A stretch of 64,000 bases of DNA. Origin: Luscinia megarhynchos (taxonomy: Eukaryota; Chordata; Aves; Passeriformes; Turdidae). The position numbers and the translations under genes are program-made. Of the stretch, positions 37,972 to 49,286 are shown piece by piece; positions within the stretch are counted from its first letter, which is position 1, and every line of letters begins with the position of its first letter. The stretch is from NCBI GenBank assembly GCA_034336665.1, contig CM067592.1:33477942-33541941 (forward strand). Reading direction: 5' to 3'. Below the pieces are notes generated by a model, which was given only the letters and a program-made list of their open reading frames with translations, searched no databases and was not told the origin of the DNA.

Positions 37972-40451
37972 CTGTTTAAGAAAAAAAATAAATTTCCATA
38001 TATACAATTATCTACAGCTGACAGATGCATCAACACAAATTAAAAACACAGCTTAGACTATAATGCTGAACCTTCTTTCTGTATTTCAGGAGATCATATG
38101 AGAAAACTACAACTAACATTAATATTTCAAGGCCGACTGTTTCTAGAGGGATTTTTGTTTTAGAAAGGAAGAGATTTAAGGGACAATACACACTAATGAC
38201 AAGTGTGAAGAATTAAGTCCCCTGCAACTCCTGTGTTCCTGTGTGAACAGAGCTTCCAGCTGATGATAAATGTATAGCCAGACAATTTCTGTGGTCTAAT
38301 ATGAAATCACAAATATAAAATTACTTCTGAAATAAGAAATATATTGAAAAGTACCTGTGGACTATTATAGTATTTATGAAATATTCAAAAGCAAGGCACT
38401 TAAGATATTCTCTAAACACAGTCATTCAACCTTTCTGACCTTCTTCACAAATTGATAACACCAATGGATTTTTCTTACGTACATCAAATTATTCATGAAC
38501 TAAGTATATGTTTAGTACCACAGAAACATTATCATCAGAAAAAATGGCATAAAACAGGAATTGCATCCAGACACATTGGTGTGTTTAAGCACAATGTATT
38601 GAAAATCCCTCATTGGACATGTTTATCTAAAATGCTAAAGATTCTCAAAACAAATACATATTAGGTAGAGGGACATAACTACATCACATGATTGCAACAC
38701 AGACACGACAGCCAGATGTCTGTGCAAAGAATGCTGCAAGCCACCTATCTCAGGGAAGGGTAACAGCTAAAACGTCCACCAACCTTTAAGGCACAGCAAT
38801 TTAACACCCACTATGTGTTTGTAAAAACGATTTTCCAAAGGGAAACAAATACCAACTTGAGTCAAAGAAATTAACCCTTTCATTACTGTTCGCATACAGA
38901 GTCCAGGTACTGCAGGCAATCTAATGACAAGATAGACATTTACACATCTGTAATTTAAAAAAAAAAATTATATAATCTACAGACTTTCTGGAGGGCTGCA
39001 ACCTACTGTGCCTCCTATAAAAATGAATACAGGCCAATAAACCATCATTTCTGTCAGAAACTAAGAAATTTTGGGGCTGAATTATCCTAATATTGCCTCA
39101 AATAACACGTAAATAAAGTAAAATACTCAGCAGAGGTTACATCCTTCAAGGGGCTCCTGAAACACAGTGGCATCCTATTAAAAGAAGCGTCACATGCAAT
39201 ATATGCATATGTCATATGAATAAATGGTAAATATCTACCTTGTAAAAAAAAGAAAACAGGAGCTATAAGCCAAAAAAAAATTTTAAAAAGGGTGCATGAC
39301 AGCATCTTCCCCATCCCTCATGTGACAAACATAAATTACTGGAAACCAGTACCATGCAGACTAAAGCCACTACATATACTTGCCCAAGTTTTGTATTTAA
39401 TATTGTGGAAAACTCCATGACAAATGGTACCATACCATTTTCCCTGGCATCTGGCCAAACTAAGAACTGACTTCCATAAAAGCCATTTTTACGGCTGCTT
39501 TCCAACCTAGACTGCATACAGGCCATTCCTGAACTATGATTACTTGAGTGGAGGAATTTAAGAGAATTAATGTGAACGTTTATAGATCTCAACTAAATTA
39601 TATTGTAATCTCACTGAAAGAAAGGGCAAAGGAAGCAGCACCTCAAATTCTGTCCTTGTCCACCAGATAGGGCAGTTGTCTTAGGCTGATGGTCTGAATT
39701 TTGATGACTACTTTTTGCATATGGGCAGATAGAGAATAAAAAAAGACCCTGAGTCTGCACAGGGTTTACCTGATATATCTAACAAAGAAATATCCATAGG
39801 AGTTTAATACTCAGTCTTTGGTAAGAACTTTGTAGCAAATGCCAGTAAAAAATGTAAGAATTATTGTAACAATTTTCTTCGGGTTTTCACAGCATCTCTT
39901 CAAAAGCCTGCTACCAAATCTTGAGTTCAAACAGTGCCACTTTAGATCACTGAATATTTCTATTTGGTTTTTCTATCAGAAGAAAGGAAAAGAATTGCCA
40001 CTTTCCACTGCTTCCTTAATCTAAGTCTGATGTCAAATTCACTTGTATACAGCCCTGAGTAAATCTAGGTCATAAAACAAAATCTACTTCCACACCACAC
40101 GGTAATTGCAACACAATTTCTGCCCATGGGCTGACACATTTTTTATGTCCAGGTGAATCAATATAAATTCTTGATAAACATACACCTGTAAAAGCAATAT
40201 ATAAAATAAATTGTTAACTCTATCTGTAAAAACAGTGCAAGATTACTTATGAGCTAAGTAGTTCCTCAAAAGAAATCACAATTCCATGATTTAGAATGTA
40301 AGCAACCTAATTTAAAATTTATATACAACATTTAACCGTCAATGAAGATAGCATGCTTCACCTATCTTCACCCTACACAATAAAACAATATTCTGACAGT
40401 TACACAAATAAATTTGTAACAGGTCTGAAAAATGGATGGAAGATGCACTAC
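37972..40451 (-). other. PRUNE2 intron 5
   Basis: A 2,480-base intron between the exon 5 donor (gtagtg) and the exon 6 acceptor. AT-rich unique sequence. Short frames (39263-39592 minus, 38452-38664 plus) have no recognised similarity, and no TE was found. Confidence 0.75.
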
Positions 40452-40604
40452 CTTGGGCATTAAACTGAGTCTCCTGGAGAGCAGAGATAATTTCCTCTCG
40501 TGGGGGAAGATCTGGAAACTTTTCTTCCAAGACTGACAGTATTTTCTCCTGCTGCTCTGTCATTCTGTCAGCTTCCAAAGACATGCACTTGAAGAGAATG
40601 CTCC
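40452..40604 (-). CDS. PRUNE2: PRUNE2 exon 5
   Basis: A 153-base exon with acceptor tttcag (AG at 40606-40605) and a weak-looking donor CAAG|gtagtg. It completes a Gly codon from exon 4 and reads GSILFKCMSLEADRMTEQQE, then KILSVLEEKFPDLPPREEII, then SALQETQFNAQ. This is the helical linker between the DHH and DHHA2 halves of the Prune module; LPPRE and LQETQFNAQ match vertebrate PRUNE2. A CR1 3' end sits about 0.4 kb upstream in intron 4. Confidence 0.95.
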
Positions 40605-41011
40605 CTGAAACATTGAAAGACAGAAAGTCAATGTCTCCTGTAAATATCAGAGGTACTACAGAAGCAAGATGTTTCACTGTATTGCTTCCCAAGCCCATTC
40701 CTTCTTGGAGGTTGTTTCCTCTGAGAGTTCACAGAACTCACACAGAAACACCCTGCTAACATGAAGCTCATAAATCAGAGCTGGCTGCCTCTTCAGAGCC
40801 TCTGTGACAGCCACGTGTCTGTCCCAGTGCTGCCACGGTGTGCAGCACACTTCTGCACGCTGACACAGCTGTGCAGCACAGCCAGAGCAGCCATGGCACA
40901 CCTGCCTATCCTCTCCTCTCTCCAGGCATGAGCCCAGGGGCTGGTGGGCTTTGAAACATAAACCCACACGTCAACCTTCCTTCTGCGGACATGTCAGCGA
41001 ACTCCTACGAT
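40605..41011 (-). other. PRUNE2 intron 4, GC-richer patch next to exon 5
   Basis: About 400 bases, visibly richer in G and C than the rest of the window from about 40690 on. Two direct copies of tgtgcagcaca lie at 40839-40849 and 40870-40880, 31 bases apart. It abuts the CR1 3' fragment. I could not assign it to a repeat family; it may be an old TE part carried with the CR1, or a regulatory island. Confidence 0.5.
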
Positions 41012-41222
41012 GGACAAAGGGAAGAAACACTTTACTGTGAGAATGGTGACCCACCAGAACAGGCTGCCCAGAGAAAATGGGGATGCCCTATCCCTGGAAC
41101 TGTTCAAGGCCAGGTTGGACAGGCTCTGAGCAACCTGGACTAGTAAAAGACATCCCTGTCCACCATGGCAGTGGTGTTTGCACTAAATGATCTTAAAGTC
41201 ATTGGCCACTGTGGTGTAACTG
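41012..41222 (+). mobile_element. CR1 LINE 3' end, about 0.2 kb
   Basis: A plus-strand fragment of the CR1 3' end. It contains tttactgtgagaatggtgac, caggctgcccagagaa, ttcaaggccaggttggac and atgatcttaaagtc, all standard CR1 3' sequence. It is severely 5' truncated. Its orientation is opposite to the CR1 at 25.9 kb, and the two share the same segment. Confidence 0.85.
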
Positions 41223-42527
41223 ACTCTGGCCAATTCTTGTCAACTGACACACCAAAAAACACCAATTCTGACAATCAAAATTTTAAAATTTAAGAGAAAC
41301 GTAACCCAGGAAATAACTCCATAGTGATTGGAATTGTCTTACAATACAGAAGTCAGAGTAATGCCTTTTTAGACAACTACATGCTGCATATTAAGTCACC
41401 TCTTCCATTCCCTGAAGACTGGCATTCCATTTATCAGTATACCCAAAGAGAGCATTTCCTTCCAATCACTCACAGTTTATTCAGGATAATAAAATCTTAT
41501 ACTTCAGCCTTGAAATTATTTATTACTCTACTGTGCACAAGAATTTCAAACAAGTGTATGATTTCATTGCATCATGCTGGGTTAATAAGCAACTGAGTAC
41601 AATAAGTATAATAAATGAGTAAGATAGTTACAGTAAAACAATGTGTTTAGGCTTTAGCACAGAGCAAAAAAAGAGTAAATGAAAAACCTTGACACTGCCA
41701 CTCTCAATCTCACCAAATATCTATTCTCACTCTCCAAATATCTACTCTATATTCATTTTCCTTTTACCATACAACATCATCACATGAAGCAACAAATGAC
41801 ATATCCTCAAAATTCACAAACCACTTGCAACACAAAATAGTTGTGCCATGCTAAGTAAACACATCCTCATTAAACAAATCCTATGTGGATTAAATGCTTA
41901 ACAAGCCAAAAGCTGCTCCCCATCAGATACTAATTTCTGGAATTAAATACAAATGCATGAAGTTCCATTCTGTGTTTCTATTACAGATATTGTAACCTCC
42001 AATATTCTTTTAATTCACAGCAGCTTTTTATGTCATCTTCAGACAATGCTGCTGCATTGTTTGATAGTGTTAAAAATACTCAATAAATACAGACTGCATG
42101 AAAATCATGTATACTGATCCAGATTGGTATTTCTAAATTTAGAAATACAACATAATAAGCAGATATCAGATTTCTACAGCTAAACAACTGATAAGTAAGC
42201 AACCCAGATACCTATACCCATTTTCAAGGCCTGGTTTTCAGTCCCTCTAACACGAAGAAAGTTTCTCAACCAGCAGCCTCATGAAAATTCATCTAAAAGT
42301 ATCTTTTTGTTGTTCAACTCCACAGCAGATAACGGTGCTTGTGCTACATATATACCCTTGAGATATATTCTATAGCTTGGAAACAGTGGTGGCCAGAATG
42401 AGTGAGGCACCCCCACAACACTCTCTCAGCCAGCATAGAGCTGCATCTGGATAAATGGCAGCTCAGGGACCAGGCTGCATGAAGTATTTTAGCAACAGCA
42501 ATTTTCTGCTTTTTTTTCTTCCTCCAG

Positions 42528-42771
42528 AAACAGAAAGGGAAATTGCTCATGCACACATTAAGGAAATGGAGATTCCAGTAGAAAGTGCTGGATCTAAAAC
42601 ATGTGCTCATATTCAACACATCTACTGGAGGGAGGCTGCAGCATACCTTGTAAAGCCCTCCAGCAGCACTAGGATCAGTCAGACAGTCTGTCCATCTGCA
42701 CAGAACCTCAGATATACAATGGATGAAAATTTTACCATAGCTGTGTGTGCTTTGGGTAATGGAACATTTGG
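42528..42771 (+). other. Exon-like open segment, antisense to PRUNE2
   Basis: This 244-base segment is preceded by a strong acceptor, cttttttttcttcctccag (AG at 42526-42527), and followed by a good donor, TTTGG|gtaaga (GT at 42772-42773 when the last G is counted as exon). One plus-strand frame is open across it, beginning (E)TEREIAHAHIKEMEI and ending in the NGTFG stretch. The opposite strand is also open (42344-42781). I recognise no protein family. It could be chance, an antisense transcript exon, or an old insertion. Confidence 0.2.
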
Positions 42772-44678
42772 GTAAGACCAAGAAGAGAAAACCCTAATAC
42801 AAACATACAGGAAAATGCCAAAGACCAAGAGGTGTGAGCTGATTATCCAACACCCAAGTTCACCAGTTTGGAAGTCAACATGATGTAACTTTCACTCACA
42901 ATAGGCAGACACCTTACAAAAGATTTCTAAAAGGCTCTTTTTTTGTCACTAGCCAGACCAATACTGTAGTGCTTGCAACTGAGAACTTTTCTACTAGGAT
43001 GAAAGCCAGAAAAGGATCATTCTCAAATTACTAGGGTGTCAGCAAGCCCTAAGATCAACATTTCCTTGTCCTTTAACACTGTGATCAATCTTCAATACTG
43101 TCCTCATCACCAGGAAAGAAAGGCATACTTCTTCTCCCTCAGGCTTCCCTGTGAGGGTTAAGATTCCAGGTAGTTTAGAAAAAGAGTTCACTTAAGTTAC
43201 TTTTGCTTGACCAAAGGTCAATAGTCCATTTGGTCATGCACTGTCTTATAAACACCTGCTGTAGAAACAATATATGGTCTCAGAAATCTCCTGCAGATTT
43301 TACTCAATGTTGGTGTAACTCCCCCAGGGTTTCTGAAAGCATAGTGGTGACTGCTGTCTGCTTACAAGCAGGGAAAAAATATATAATAGGCAATACAAGA
43401 TTCAATATTATTTCTTGCATACATCACAGTTTACTACATTTTTTTTCTGAAGAGGTCACTAGAAAATAGGCTAAAAAATGTGCATTTTATTCTTTTTTTG
43501 CAAAGCAGTTTGGAAGCAAAGCATTAGTTTTGCCAAAAGCAATTGCTGTGCATTAATATTAAACATGATCTAATGAAGGCAGAAGCCGTTTTGGGAAAAC
43601 ATTAAGAACAGCACAAGCATCTCCTGAATTATAAGTTTATGGCTAAGAGAAACATTACAATGAAAATATAGGCATTTCTGCTGTCAAGGTTTTGTTCCAT
43701 AACCTGTAAAAATAAAGGGCAGGGAAAAGGGGAAAAGCAACAGTCCCTTATACAAAGTCCTCCTCACACACCCCACCATTGCGCCAAAAAAGCCCTGCAA
43801 ACCAAAATTGTAAATATATCCAAGTAAGCAATCTTTATTGTAATTAAGAGGAAATGCAGTGAAGCTGGAACTGGGGAAAACAGCACTACCTCCAAAAAAC
43901 CTGCTTCACTATATTAAAAAGGAGTGTCAGTCCAAGTAAGTGCAGTGTTTGGTGTAAGTCAAAATGATCCTTTCTTCCCGGCATATACATTAAGGATGCA
44001 TCAGTGCGGGAGCATGTGAATCATCTGATTAATGTACAAAACAGAACACAAAAAAAATACTGGCATAATTCCCAAAGTCATTAAGAGGGCATTTCTCAAC
44101 ATTTGTCTGGATGGTTAAAATAACAAACTAATCTTCTCTACTGAAAGTCAAGACTGCCCCAAAAGGGCATGAAAAGACCTCAACTATGCAGCTCATCACT
44201 AGGAAAAGCAGATTCACATTAAAAAAATTGCTGATGCTCTTGCTGGAAATCTGTCTATATTTACATGTTGTGGTTTGCACCTTGTGGCATCCTTCAAGGC
44301 CTTATACAAATAAACATAAGGAGGCATTTTTAAGAGTGCATTGACCCAAGATACCTGACAGTGAGTGCTTGGAATAACATCCTTGCCAGCTGGCTGCAAC
44401 AGAGAATGTAATGATTCAGCAGTTTAATGGATCTTGAGTTTGGCAACAGTCCCCTTATAAACATCTCTTGGGAAATAAAATAATACAGGCCCAGGACTCT
44501 GGCAGGTTCTGTAATTGTTTGCTTCTGGCACAAATCCAGGGACAGCACAAGCTCTAACTTAGGGCAAATATGGCTGCACAATATGATTCTCCAGGCAGGC
44601 TCTGGGCTCAAAAGCCCACGGGTAGAATCAGTTTTATAATGTCTCATAAGGAGACAAAGATACCAGAAATGCATTCAC

Positions 44679-44679
<1 letters not shown>

Positions 44680-44724
<45 letters not shown>
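44680..44724 (+). repeat. 45-base homopolymer A tract
   Basis: Forty-five uninterrupted A residues on the plus strand, which would read as oligo(U) in the PRUNE2 pre-mRNA. No poly(A) signal lies within 10-30 bases upstream, and I see no matching flanking duplication, so a processed retrocopy tail is not supported. The exact length may be an assembly estimate. Confidence 0.9.
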
Positions 44725-44727
<3 letters not shown>

Positions 44728-47111
44728 ATCTCTAAATAAAAAAATGCCTAAATCAATAATGCTCAGTTTGAGAGGAAATGTTTTTTCTCTTGACTTTTTT
44801 TTTAATAGAGACAAGCAGGTGAAGTTTGCTCAAAGGTGAAATTTATACATATAAACATCTGCATTTTTATTAAAATTTTTAAATTGCGAACAGACTTTAA
44901 GAAAAAAAAGTTTCAAAGGAAGCTGTCTTGGTCACTACACAATAATTATTAAAACATAAGATTTTATTTTATCTTACAAGTCTTCTAGCAAAATTCTTGC
45001 TGGAAAGTCAGAAAATGAAAGAGGGCCTCACAGCTCAGAGACTGGGATAATAGCATCTCTCAGCATTTTTATGAATATAATATCCTGTTTCTTAGCACTC
45101 TGACTTCTACTTTGGCCTTCTCTTCTGAACTTCACCTGAAATTTAGACATACTAACCATATAAAGATTTACATTGGAAGTAATATAAGAAAATGTGAAAA
45201 ACACAGTAGAGCCTTTTTGCAGCCTCTGTGGCTGTGAAGTGCCCTGCAAGAGAGGTGACAAGTGTAAGCCACGATATTTTCATTTGTCAGCTGTGGGAAT
45301 GAAACAGCTCCCCTCCTTTCATGATGCATGTGCCTTTGTTCCCTGTGCTATGGTAAGCTGAATTTAAGAAGCTATATCTCATGATTAAAGACCATAATAT
45401 ATATAGAGAAACACAAACCCTAGATCTGGCAGGCTGTCTTTAATCTTCAGACTGTTTTAGTTTGATCTGCCATTTACATACATAAGTGTACATATGACTT
45501 TTTAAATTTTTTTAAATTGATCTCATCAAAACCAATGATGGGTTCACTGACTGTTCTAAATTTGTAATGAAAGATTCTTAAGTTCCAAAAATTTCCTGTT
45601 TTAAGAGACCAAGAGGACTTCCCTCATTTTTTCACCTTTTATCTGTGCAAGCTGCGCTGCTAGGAGAAGTAGAAAAGCATCAAGTCTCAAGAGCAGCTGT
45701 GTTTTGCTCCCTAGGCTTTGCCAGTTGCTTCTCATATCATGCAGAAGAAGGTATGCAGGGACTTCTTATCCACTAGGTTCCTCAAACATGCTCTACCAAA
45801 TGTAATAATCAAAATGTAATACTCATTGATTTAAAAAAATTAAAGTTAGATACTGTATTCTCCAAAACTGGAAGTGCTATCTCAAATGCAAACACTAATA
45901 GAAGCGTATTATTTTAATCTTTATACAGATTAGAGTCACAAAACATGCTGACACATTCACATACAGTACTTGTACATATTCTATTCAGACCTCTTCCTCC
46001 TGACTCTCCACCAAAAAACAAATGTAACAAGTATAACAAGTATCCTGATATCCCCCTAAAACACTTTTCTTGTTCTGCTGCCAAAACCAATTATTATGCT
46101 TGGTCATTTGCTTAGATTCCTGTAGAGCTACTCAACAGAAATGTGGAGCTTACAAAAATGTTTCATGGCAGGTTATCTAAAGCTTGTTAGCATGGAAAGA
46201 TACTGTAAGAGCAGGCTAAATGCTGTGTTACTGTTAATGCTTAATCTGTGGAATATCGTTTTGAAAAATTAGTCTTTGATTTCTTATAGTTATCACAGCT
46301 ATGATTTACCAAGATTCTAGTTGTTCAGAAGCCTAAATGTAGACAAGTTTTCATAATCCTCTTTAAATATGCCCACATTAATTTCTTAAAAGGACATTTA
46401 ACAGTTTCACATAATTGAACCTTAAAACCTATAAAATGTATCGAACATTATTAAAATTCATTAAGTTATTTAAAAGCAGTGACTGTTCTTTTCAGCACCA
46501 GTTTTATTTCCAGCTGTAAAGTTCTGCTGCAGCAAATAAACCGAGAAAATGAATAAAAATTATGAACTTCCAAGACAGAAGAAAATATCTCTGACTGCTG
46601 AAGCCCATCCTCACTTCTTATTCTACTGGGCATACAGTACAAAATAAAAGGAGAGCACAATGAAGATTTGGTAACACTGTTTTTAAACAGAAAAAGTTTT
46701 GCATCATGCCATTAAAACATCATTCTATAAAAAAAGTACAACCCTTGGGAGGGAGAAGCTTTAACTTGTAAATATTAGATTCCAATCCGTATTGTTGCCC
46801 ACAATGCCCCTGGAATCAACGAACTGCACAGCTTTTCCAGCTACCCAGCTGGTATGTCGACAGCTTCATTTAATATTCTTGTCTAGTGATACAGCAAAGA
46901 CCTCTCATGCCTATTTTTAAATGCACATTTTTAATATTCAATATAATGTTACTCTTTAACAAACTCTTTACTCCCCGCTTCTTTTATGAAGCTTCCTGTG
47001 GTCTTTAAAGGGATTGTTAACCAAAGAATGGATCACACTCTTTCTGCATGAGCAAATTCAGAAACACTCCATTAAACCTTTCAGTATTTAATATAAAGAG
47101 TAATCTCTCAC

Positions 47112-47275
47112 CTCTGAGGAGATAAGCCAGTTGCTGAGTGATTAACTCTGGTGCCTTTTGAAGAATCTCTTTTACGACTAAAGAGGAAGAACACGCTTGT
47201 AACTCCAGGCTCCTGTCACATTGCTCATCTGGATTGATGACTTTGACAACAGCTGATTCCAAACTTTTATCCTCA
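47112..47275 (-). CDS. PRUNE2: PRUNE2 exon 4
   Basis: A 164-base exon with acceptor ttgatag (AG at 47277-47276) and donor AGAG|gtgaga. The first base completes the Ser codon from exon 3. It reads EDKSLESAVVKVINPDEQCD, then RSLELQACSSSLVVKEILQ, then KAPELITQQLAYLLRG. The end of the DHH domain lies here. In PRUNE1 the aligned position of VINPDE carries a DHR motif (from memory); here Asp-His-Arg is replaced by Asn-Pro-Asp, as expected for the catalytically divergent PRUNE2 branch. The rest aligns smoothly with mammalian PRUNE2. Confidence 0.95.
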
Positions 47276-48523
47276 CTATCAAGGAAATTTAGAAGTTACA
47301 CATATATATTTATCTTTATAGCTGCTTAGAAAACTCAGTAAAAAAGCGCAACATATTTTTTTAAATTGTGGACTACAATAGCACTGTTACAGCTACATGA
47401 AGTCTGCTATACAGCCAAAGGATGTCACAGAGGTCCTAAATCTGTGATTTTTTAAAATTCGGTGTTCAGAGATTTTTACTGCTTGATATATAACTAAGTA
47501 TGACATTTCCCTCATCAAAATCTATTAAAAACTATTGAAAAAAAGTATTTTTTCATGTGCTGAAAATAGCCTTCCTTAAATAGAGGAGATTTAGAATTTT
47601 CCCAACTTAATATTCTGAAAACTTACAAGTTTTTTTTAATGGATTTAGATACTTTATGTTTCTGTTTACAATAGCAGTAACCAAACCAAACTAATTTTAA
47701 TAATAAAATACTAATTGCAATTCCTTAGAAGGAAGAAACAAAGGAAGTGACAGTAATAACCAAAAAGCAGATCTTACAGATAATTTTTACTCTGAGCAGT
47801 GAATGATGCACTGAGTTGACAGCACTTAACATAACAACAGCCATGAGATTCACACACTTCTCTCTTCAGATTTTCACTACTTTTAGTCTAATCTATAAAC
47901 TTCTTAGAGTGCAATGGTGCCATAGGCACTTGTCTTAAATTAAGTTCTAAGGAGAGCTGTAGGTAAACAGCATCATTCACTCTGGACAAGACAGGCAGAC
48001 CATTATAAAGAGGCCCTTCATAAAAGATTCACAATGGCCTTGTAAATAGTCCCTCTTAAGGATGGGTATAGGAACTGTGCTCTAGCAGAGATCAACTCTG
48101 AGCTTTTTTAAAGGCTGCAGTTGGTGAGGACCACAATAATCCATTGGCCATGTGGACACATATCCAAGTGTATGGACAAGTGCAAATCAATGTAAGATTC
48201 TCAAAGGAAAGCTAACTAAGAAGGAGGAAAAAACCTGATTTCTTGTCTACTGGCCACAGGAAACTTCACTATTTAACTAAATTAGAATATGTAATCTGTG
48301 TGAAAACACAAGGTTCTTAAAAGTGGAAGTTCCGTTAAAAGTGAGCAGAGATGACTGTTCATCTTGCTACATTTATCAAACATAATATGAGATAAAATAC
48401 ATTTTTGTTTTCTTTTTTTAGGTCTGTGTTTACATAGCAATATTGATATTAATACAGAAAAATGCCATTTTTGAAACAGCACTAATTCACATAAGCCACC
48501 TTACTGGACAGAAAACACAATAC
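47276..48523 (-). other. PRUNE2 intron 3
   Basis: A 1,248-base AT-rich intron with donor gtattg (weak) and acceptor ttgatag. No repeats or genes recognised; the frame at 48282-48482 has no similarity. Confidence 0.8.
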
Positions 48524-48726
48524 CTTGTCAGGATGTGGCTGTTTACAAGTGTTAAAGACAATTTCCCTTCAGCATTCAGCTGATGCAAATTTATTTCATC
48601 TCGGAAGATATGGAATGACTCTGGGATTTTCAGCTCTTCCAAAATAAATCTTGTCTCAGTGAAGTAGCTGAAGTCTTTTCTTCGTATGTTCAACACAGGT
48701 AAGCAAAGAACATCAGGAGGACTGAC
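48524..48726 (-). CDS. PRUNE2: PRUNE2 exon 3 (DHH domain core)
   Basis: A 203-base exon with acceptor gttacag (AG at 48728-48727) and donor ACAAG|gtattg, a weak donor. It starts in phase 0 with VSPPDVLCLPVLNIRRKDF and contains YFTETRFILEELKIPESFHI, then FRDEINLHQLNAEGKLSLTL, then VNSHILT. FRDE retains the acidic pair typical of DHH enzymes. The DHH triad itself reads N-S-H at visible residues 97-99, so the first Asp and first His are lost. Mammalian PRUNE2 is also degenerate at this site. The upstream codons in the same frame (up to 48771) lie in intron 2 and are not part of the protein. Confidence 0.96.
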
Positions 48727-49181
48727 CTGTAACATAGGTGTGCATTTGTGAGAACTGGACACAGTTTTCATCAGAATGGTATCTTAACAGAGTGAGCAAT
48801 TAGAAACAGCCTGGACTTTCTGTTTGGGATTTTCTCCCATTTACTAAATTAAAAGGGAAAAAAAAGGTATTTCAGACATTTTTTCCTTCATGTGTCTCAG
48901 TTTGCCTCTTAGAGAGTACCTGGGAAACCAGAAGAGGAAAAGGATAAGGAATGAAGCACAGGACTGATTTTTTCGTGCTGTTCAATAAACCACCTAATAA
49001 CCACTCATTCATTTTTGAAAGGAAATGAATATTGATTATTTATCTTTTAAAAACTCACTTTCGATAATAACAAAATCAATGTCCAGAAAAAATGTTTTTA
49101 CAGCAATTGACTTAACAATAAGATCTCTGTAACAATCTAGAACAAGTGAATTAAGACCACTCAGTCCAATTTTTCCATTAC
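48727..49181 (-). other. PRUNE2 intron 2
   Basis: A 455-base intron, donor gtaatg, acceptor gttacag. AT-rich, nothing else seen. Confidence 0.85.
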
Positions 49182-49286
49182 CTTGTCTAGAAAGTAGGCG
49201 TAGGCCAGGGTAGAAATAAGTGAATCCAAATCACAGGGTTTATTCCCAAGAACAACATGGACCTTTTCCAGGCGTTTGCTCCTGTT
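49182..49286 (-). CDS. PRUNE2: PRUNE2 exon 2 (first DHH motif)
   Basis: A 105-base, 35-codon exon, phase 0 at both ends, with acceptor gtgttacag (AG at 49288-49287) and donor GACAAG|gtaatg. It reads NRSKRLEKVHVVLGNKPCDL, then DSLISTLAYAYFLDK. The strand followed by CDLDS is the first DHH-family motif, with both Asp residues (visible residues 19 and 21) kept; this pair would bind a divalent metal in active family members. The upstream partner exon, with the start Met and about a dozen residues in homologues, was not found in the next 14.7 kb. Confidence 0.95.

Larger units (their letters stand above)
41223..47111 (-). other. PRUNE2 intron 4, remaining 5.9 kb
   Basis: AT-rich unique intron. 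It includes an exon-like plus-strand segment at 42528-42771 (listed separately) and a 45-base A tract at 44680-44724. The intron runs from the exon 4 donor AGAG|gtgaga to the exon 5 acceptor. Nothing else recognised. Confidence 0.65.
1..49286 (-). other. PRUNE2: PRUNE2 gene, 5' half (exons 2-8 and introns)
   Basis: This is the span of the visible part of PRUNE2 (prune homolog 2, also BMCC1/BNIPXL), a very large cytoplasmic protein of roughly 3,000 residues in its long form. Vertebrate PRUNE2 has an N-terminal DHH/DHHA2 phosphoesterase-like module, a long acidic low-complexity middle encoded mostly by one giant exon, and a C-terminal BNIP2/Cdc42GAP-homology (BCH/CRAL-TRIO) domain linked to Rho signalling and suppression of cell transformation. 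Only the N-terminal module and the start of the middle region are here. Seven exons splice in one continuous frame (105, 203, 164, 153, 95, 159 and at least 460 bases). The first exon, which in homologues encodes about 12 residues including the start Met, was not found. Gene identity is recognised from the protein sequence from memory, without an alignment. Confidence 0.95.

Noticed and set aside
44200..44724. Processed pseudogene ending in the A45 tract
   Set aside because: No poly(A) signal at the right distance, no recognisable cDNA upstream and no flanking duplication.
44570..44839. 89-codon frame with a poly-Lys stretch
   Set aside because: The Lys run is the A45 homopolymer; not coding.
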